NCBI GenBank assembly: GCA_013397795.1 | Contig: VZTJ01003574.1 | Coordinates: 2,585,284-2,649,283 of the forward strand | From: Orthonyx spaldingii | Lineage: Eukaryota > Chordata > Aves > Passeriformes > Orthonychidae | Reading direction: 5' to 3' | DNA: 64,000 bases | Shown: positions 60,863 to 64,000 of the stretch, piece by piece | Numbering within the stretch: position 1 is the first letter of the stretch | Layout: each line of letters starts with the position of its first letter | Notes under the pieces: generated by a model | Told to the model about the DNA's origin: nothing | What the model saw: only the letters and a program-made list of their open reading frames with translations | Database searches by the model: none | Position numbers and translations under genes: made by a program

Positions 60863-63800
60863 TGCCATTGTCCCCATGCCACACTACCAGACCTGACCAC
60901 GGGTTTCTAATACGGGTTGTGTGCACCTTTCTGGTTGTTTTCTGCTGTGGAAAGACCCTCTCCTCCAACAGTCCTTCTACTTGGTGCCCAGTGCAGTGAC
61001 CTGGCAGCTTCCCCTTGCCCACAGCCCCATCTTGCTGGCTTGGCTCCAGACTCCTTTTGTCTTCATCTGTCCCCATCTCCTGTGACGATGCCATCTCAGG
61101 TTCCTCATTCCATCACCACCACCTCTCTTTTCCCAGATTCTCTGGCTGCAGAGCCCGCAGGCTGTTTTGATGTTTTAGAAACAAGGACCATGAGTCATGG
61201 CAGAACACAAGGTAAGTGCGTCGTTAGCAGATGTCTGCCCAAAACCCACTCCAGGCCCTGGCAGCCCCTGCAGAGGCGTCGCTCCCAAGGATGTGACAGA
61301 CCCTCCTCTGAGCCAAGGGGGGAGGCAAACTGGGAGTGAAGGGCAGGAGGTGTCACACCCCAAGGGGATGCATGGTGCTACCTACAGCTTAGGCAAGGCA
61401 GGGATTCCTAAGGATTTGAAGAGTAAATTCGAAGCTGGTCAGAAGTTAATATATATTTTCTTCTTAAAAATGAACCTCTGAAAAGCTGTTTTCTTTTTAA
61501 CATGCGCTTTCTCCACAACGCTTCACGCCCAAAGGATTTTCCTTCCCGTGTCTCCCCCAACAAATCTGGGCTGTAGCAGCTAAACCTTTGTAGGACTTCT
61601 CACCTCTCATCAGCTCTTTGCTACGTCTAATGAGAGATATGAGGATGATTTGTGGCCCAGATACCAATCCAAAAAGCTGTTAAGCTCCTTCCAGAAGGAG
61701 TCTTCACCTGTCTCAGGTGCCTGTGATCAAATACCCATCAGTACCAAGAGAGGAAGCACCCTCCTGGCAGCTTAATGCTGGACTGGCAGCTCAAAGCAGT
61801 GTTTTGTGAGCGGGACTTCAGCTGGGAATTTGCTCAGGTAACCTGGGCCCCCAGGCCAGCTTCTGTTTTGCTCTGTGATGTTGAGTGAAATCCCAGTTTT
61901 CTGTACTGAACTCTTCTCATCTGTAGAATGGGGCTGATACCTCCCATCACCTTTGTAAGCATTTGGGTGCTAAGGAACCAGGCAGGTGGGCTGGTGTGAT
62001 GTTAACATCCTCTGGCAGTGCTGAGTTTCTAGGACTGAATCATTTTTTTCTATCTTTAAAAAAAAAAATTTTTTAAAGGCTTTTTATTTAACTTCAGCTT
62101 CCTTTCCTAATTATTTAATGTAGTAGGAGTTATTTTGTCAGGAGAGGGCACTTGTTGATGGTTTACCCCATGTTTCATTAATGCATATAAGAGGTTAACT
62201 CCTGGTAGAGAAACAGATGCACGGTTTTAACAGGGGGGAAAAAAAAGCCCCAATTTTACTTTCTACTCCTGCACTAATTTGTGACTATTTTTATCAATGT
62301 TAACACTGAGCCAGGGTAAAAATACTCCCTAGAAAGTTTAGAATTTACATTTGTCTTCATATATATTCAGCAGAAATCCAGCTCCCCAGCCTCCGCACTG
62401 CCTAATCTGGACTCATTAACTTCACCCGCCCCCGAGAAAAATGTCAGATGACTTTGGCCTGGCGAAGCCCTTCACCCACAAACGCTCAGCAGGAGGGTCC
62501 AAGTCTCCTGTCTGCAGCAAACCATCCCCATGGAGCTTCAGCTCTGGCACTGCAGGCATCCAGCTCAGCCATGGGAACAGATTCACCCTTCCCAACACAG
62601 CCCTGCCTCAGGGCAATGTCTCCGCTGTTGGGCTCCATCCTGCGAGGATGCTGAGCCCTGGAAGCATCTTCCACACAGCAAGGCAGATGGATGGGGGCTG
62701 GGGAAGAAGCAGCACAAGGAGAAACCTTTGTGGAGCATCTCGTGAAGCACAAGGCAGCCACAAGCACGTGGAACTGGCCTCGCCAGGCCCTGGGACGGTG
62801 CCATTTTTCTTCTATTAAATGGACATAACATTTGACTCGCTGAGATGCCCTTTTGCTGCACAGCTGGAGGCTTTCATGTCAATGTGTCAATGGACTCTGC
62901 TCCAAAGACCACAAAATTGTTCTCTGGCAAGTTCCTGCAGAAGAAGCAAACCATCCCCTCCCGTGCAAAAGCCAGAAGGCACGAGCAGTGTCTGGGCAGC
63001 CCGGGGCAGTCACCATCTCACAGGGGTCACAGCAGCCCAGAGGGGCTGGAGGTCCCTTAGGGCATCTCTTAGGGCAAGTACTGCACCTACCATTGGATAT
63101 CCCAGTATCTCCAAGGATGGAGACTTCATACCTTCTCCGGGCAAGCTGGTGCAGTATTTGACCCCCCTCACACTGAAAAAGTGAATAGACATGTCCCATG
63201 CATCAATTTGTTCCTATTGTCCTCACTGGTCACCCAAGAAAAGCCTAGCTCCATCTTCAGGGTTTGAGGAAACCCCTGCATTTGTATGGAAAGGGCTGTG
63301 TTTTCTGTGAAAACCAGGAGAGAAAGGGGGCTCATGTTCAAGCAGGAGCCAAGAGCCAGAGGCTCCACCAGCAAGGGAGGGCAGCTCTAATCTAATCAAA
63401 CTGAGAAAACATCCTCAAGCAACACCATTTCCCTTCTTCCCTGCCTCACTTCCTGGGCTCCAGGCTCCTTCCAGAGGAAGAACTGGAGAATATTTAAGAT
63501 TATTTATCCTTTTAGCAGTGAGTTTTAAATGAGGGGGTCTGGAAGCCATGTGTCACCACCCTTAGAAAATCCTTCCCTGCAGAGGACCAGAGGAGGAGGA
63601 AGCTCCAATGCTCCCTGTGGCATGAGACCCTCCAGAGTCTGTCACTGCAGTGATGGAGTGGGACAGGATTTATGGCACTTCAGAAGCCAGTAACATCTAC
63701 TCTCAAGCCTGGCTCAGGCATGTGTTGGACACAGCCTGCACAGCGTGGAGTTGAATACAGACCTCCATATCCCATTTATAAGCATTCCTCCTTTTGTATG

Positions 63801-63880
63801 CCTTCCTTCCTCCCTAGAGAAGATTCAAGCAAGAGAGGAATGGCCCAAGACATGGAGTGAGGACCTGTTAGTGCTGTCTG
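60863..63880. other. Intergenic DNA upstream of DUSP7
   Basis: No exon was recognised. An AT-rich block (about 62.04-62.40 kb) holds A/T runs, TAATTATTTAATG and ATTAATGCATAT. An ATG-initiated 125-codon frame at 62441-62818 matches no family known to me. Confidence 0.45.
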
Positions 63881-63884
63881 AGCC

Positions 63885-64000
63885 CTGGCCCTCGGCTCTG
63901 CTCAGCTCCATCGCCTCCCTGGCCCCGCAGAGCCGGCACCCCGCCCGCCCCGCACACACGTCAGTTCCTCGGCAGCTTCTCCCGGCTGTTTTCAAGAAGC
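63885..64000. promoter_or_regulatory. CpG-rich sequence at the right window edge, possible island edge
   Basis: About ten CpGs occur in the last 115 bases, with CCCGCCCGCCCCGC and a CACGTCAG (CRE-like) word, after several kb of CpG-poor DNA. It could be the edge of a second CpG island and neighbouring promoter, but it is cut off by the window end. Confidence 0.35.

Overview
The window looks like nuclear DNA of a bird. It holds one recognisable protein gene, DUSP7, on the minus strand in three exons with canonical splice sites. It also holds a degraded CR1-type LINE fragment, the dominant avian retroposon, and a GC-extreme promoter interrupted by an assembly gap, which is common in bird assemblies. 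No bacterial, plasmid, phage or CRISPR features were seen. The species cannot be named from this sequence.

Layout. 1-49.2 kb: about 49 kb without any exon I recognise, lying 3' of DUSP7. It contains simple repeats, a diverged local duplication (13.6 and 14.1 kb), an isolated CpG-rich patch (8.8 kb), a hierarchical minisatellite of about 600 bp (46.1-46.7 kb), and several AT-rich stretches dense in homeodomain-type TAAT/ATTA cores that are candidate conserved regulatory elements (about 17.0, 34.1, 36.4 and 43.0 kb). 49.5-57.6 kb: DUSP7, with its 3' UTR, exon 3 (51641-51948), exon 2 (54483-54911) and exon 1 (57154-57565). The three coding pieces join in frame to 1149 nt, or 382 residues plus stop. 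55.8-58.1 kb: CpG island over exon 1, 5' intron 1 and the promoter, with 179 unknown bases at 57677-57855. Beyond the gap lie a CCAAT box, several GC boxes and a CArG-like element. 58.1-64.0 kb: upstream intergenic DNA with the CR1 fragment (60.7 kb), a GGGCA pentamer array (60.2 kb), and a GC/CpG rise at the right edge that may be the edge of another CpG island.

Function. DUSP7 (MKP-X/PYST2) is known as a cytoplasmic dual-specificity phosphatase that inactivates ERK1/2. The kinase-docking arginine motif, the general-acid Asp and the HCX5R catalytic loop are all intact, so the gene looks functional. The CArG-like and GC-box promoter would fit feedback induction by ERK signalling, but this is inference.

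I found no convincing undescribed multi-gene system. The most unusual sequence is the 46 kb minisatellite. The most useful leads are the candidate regulatory elements in the flanking gene-poor region and the promoter around the gap.
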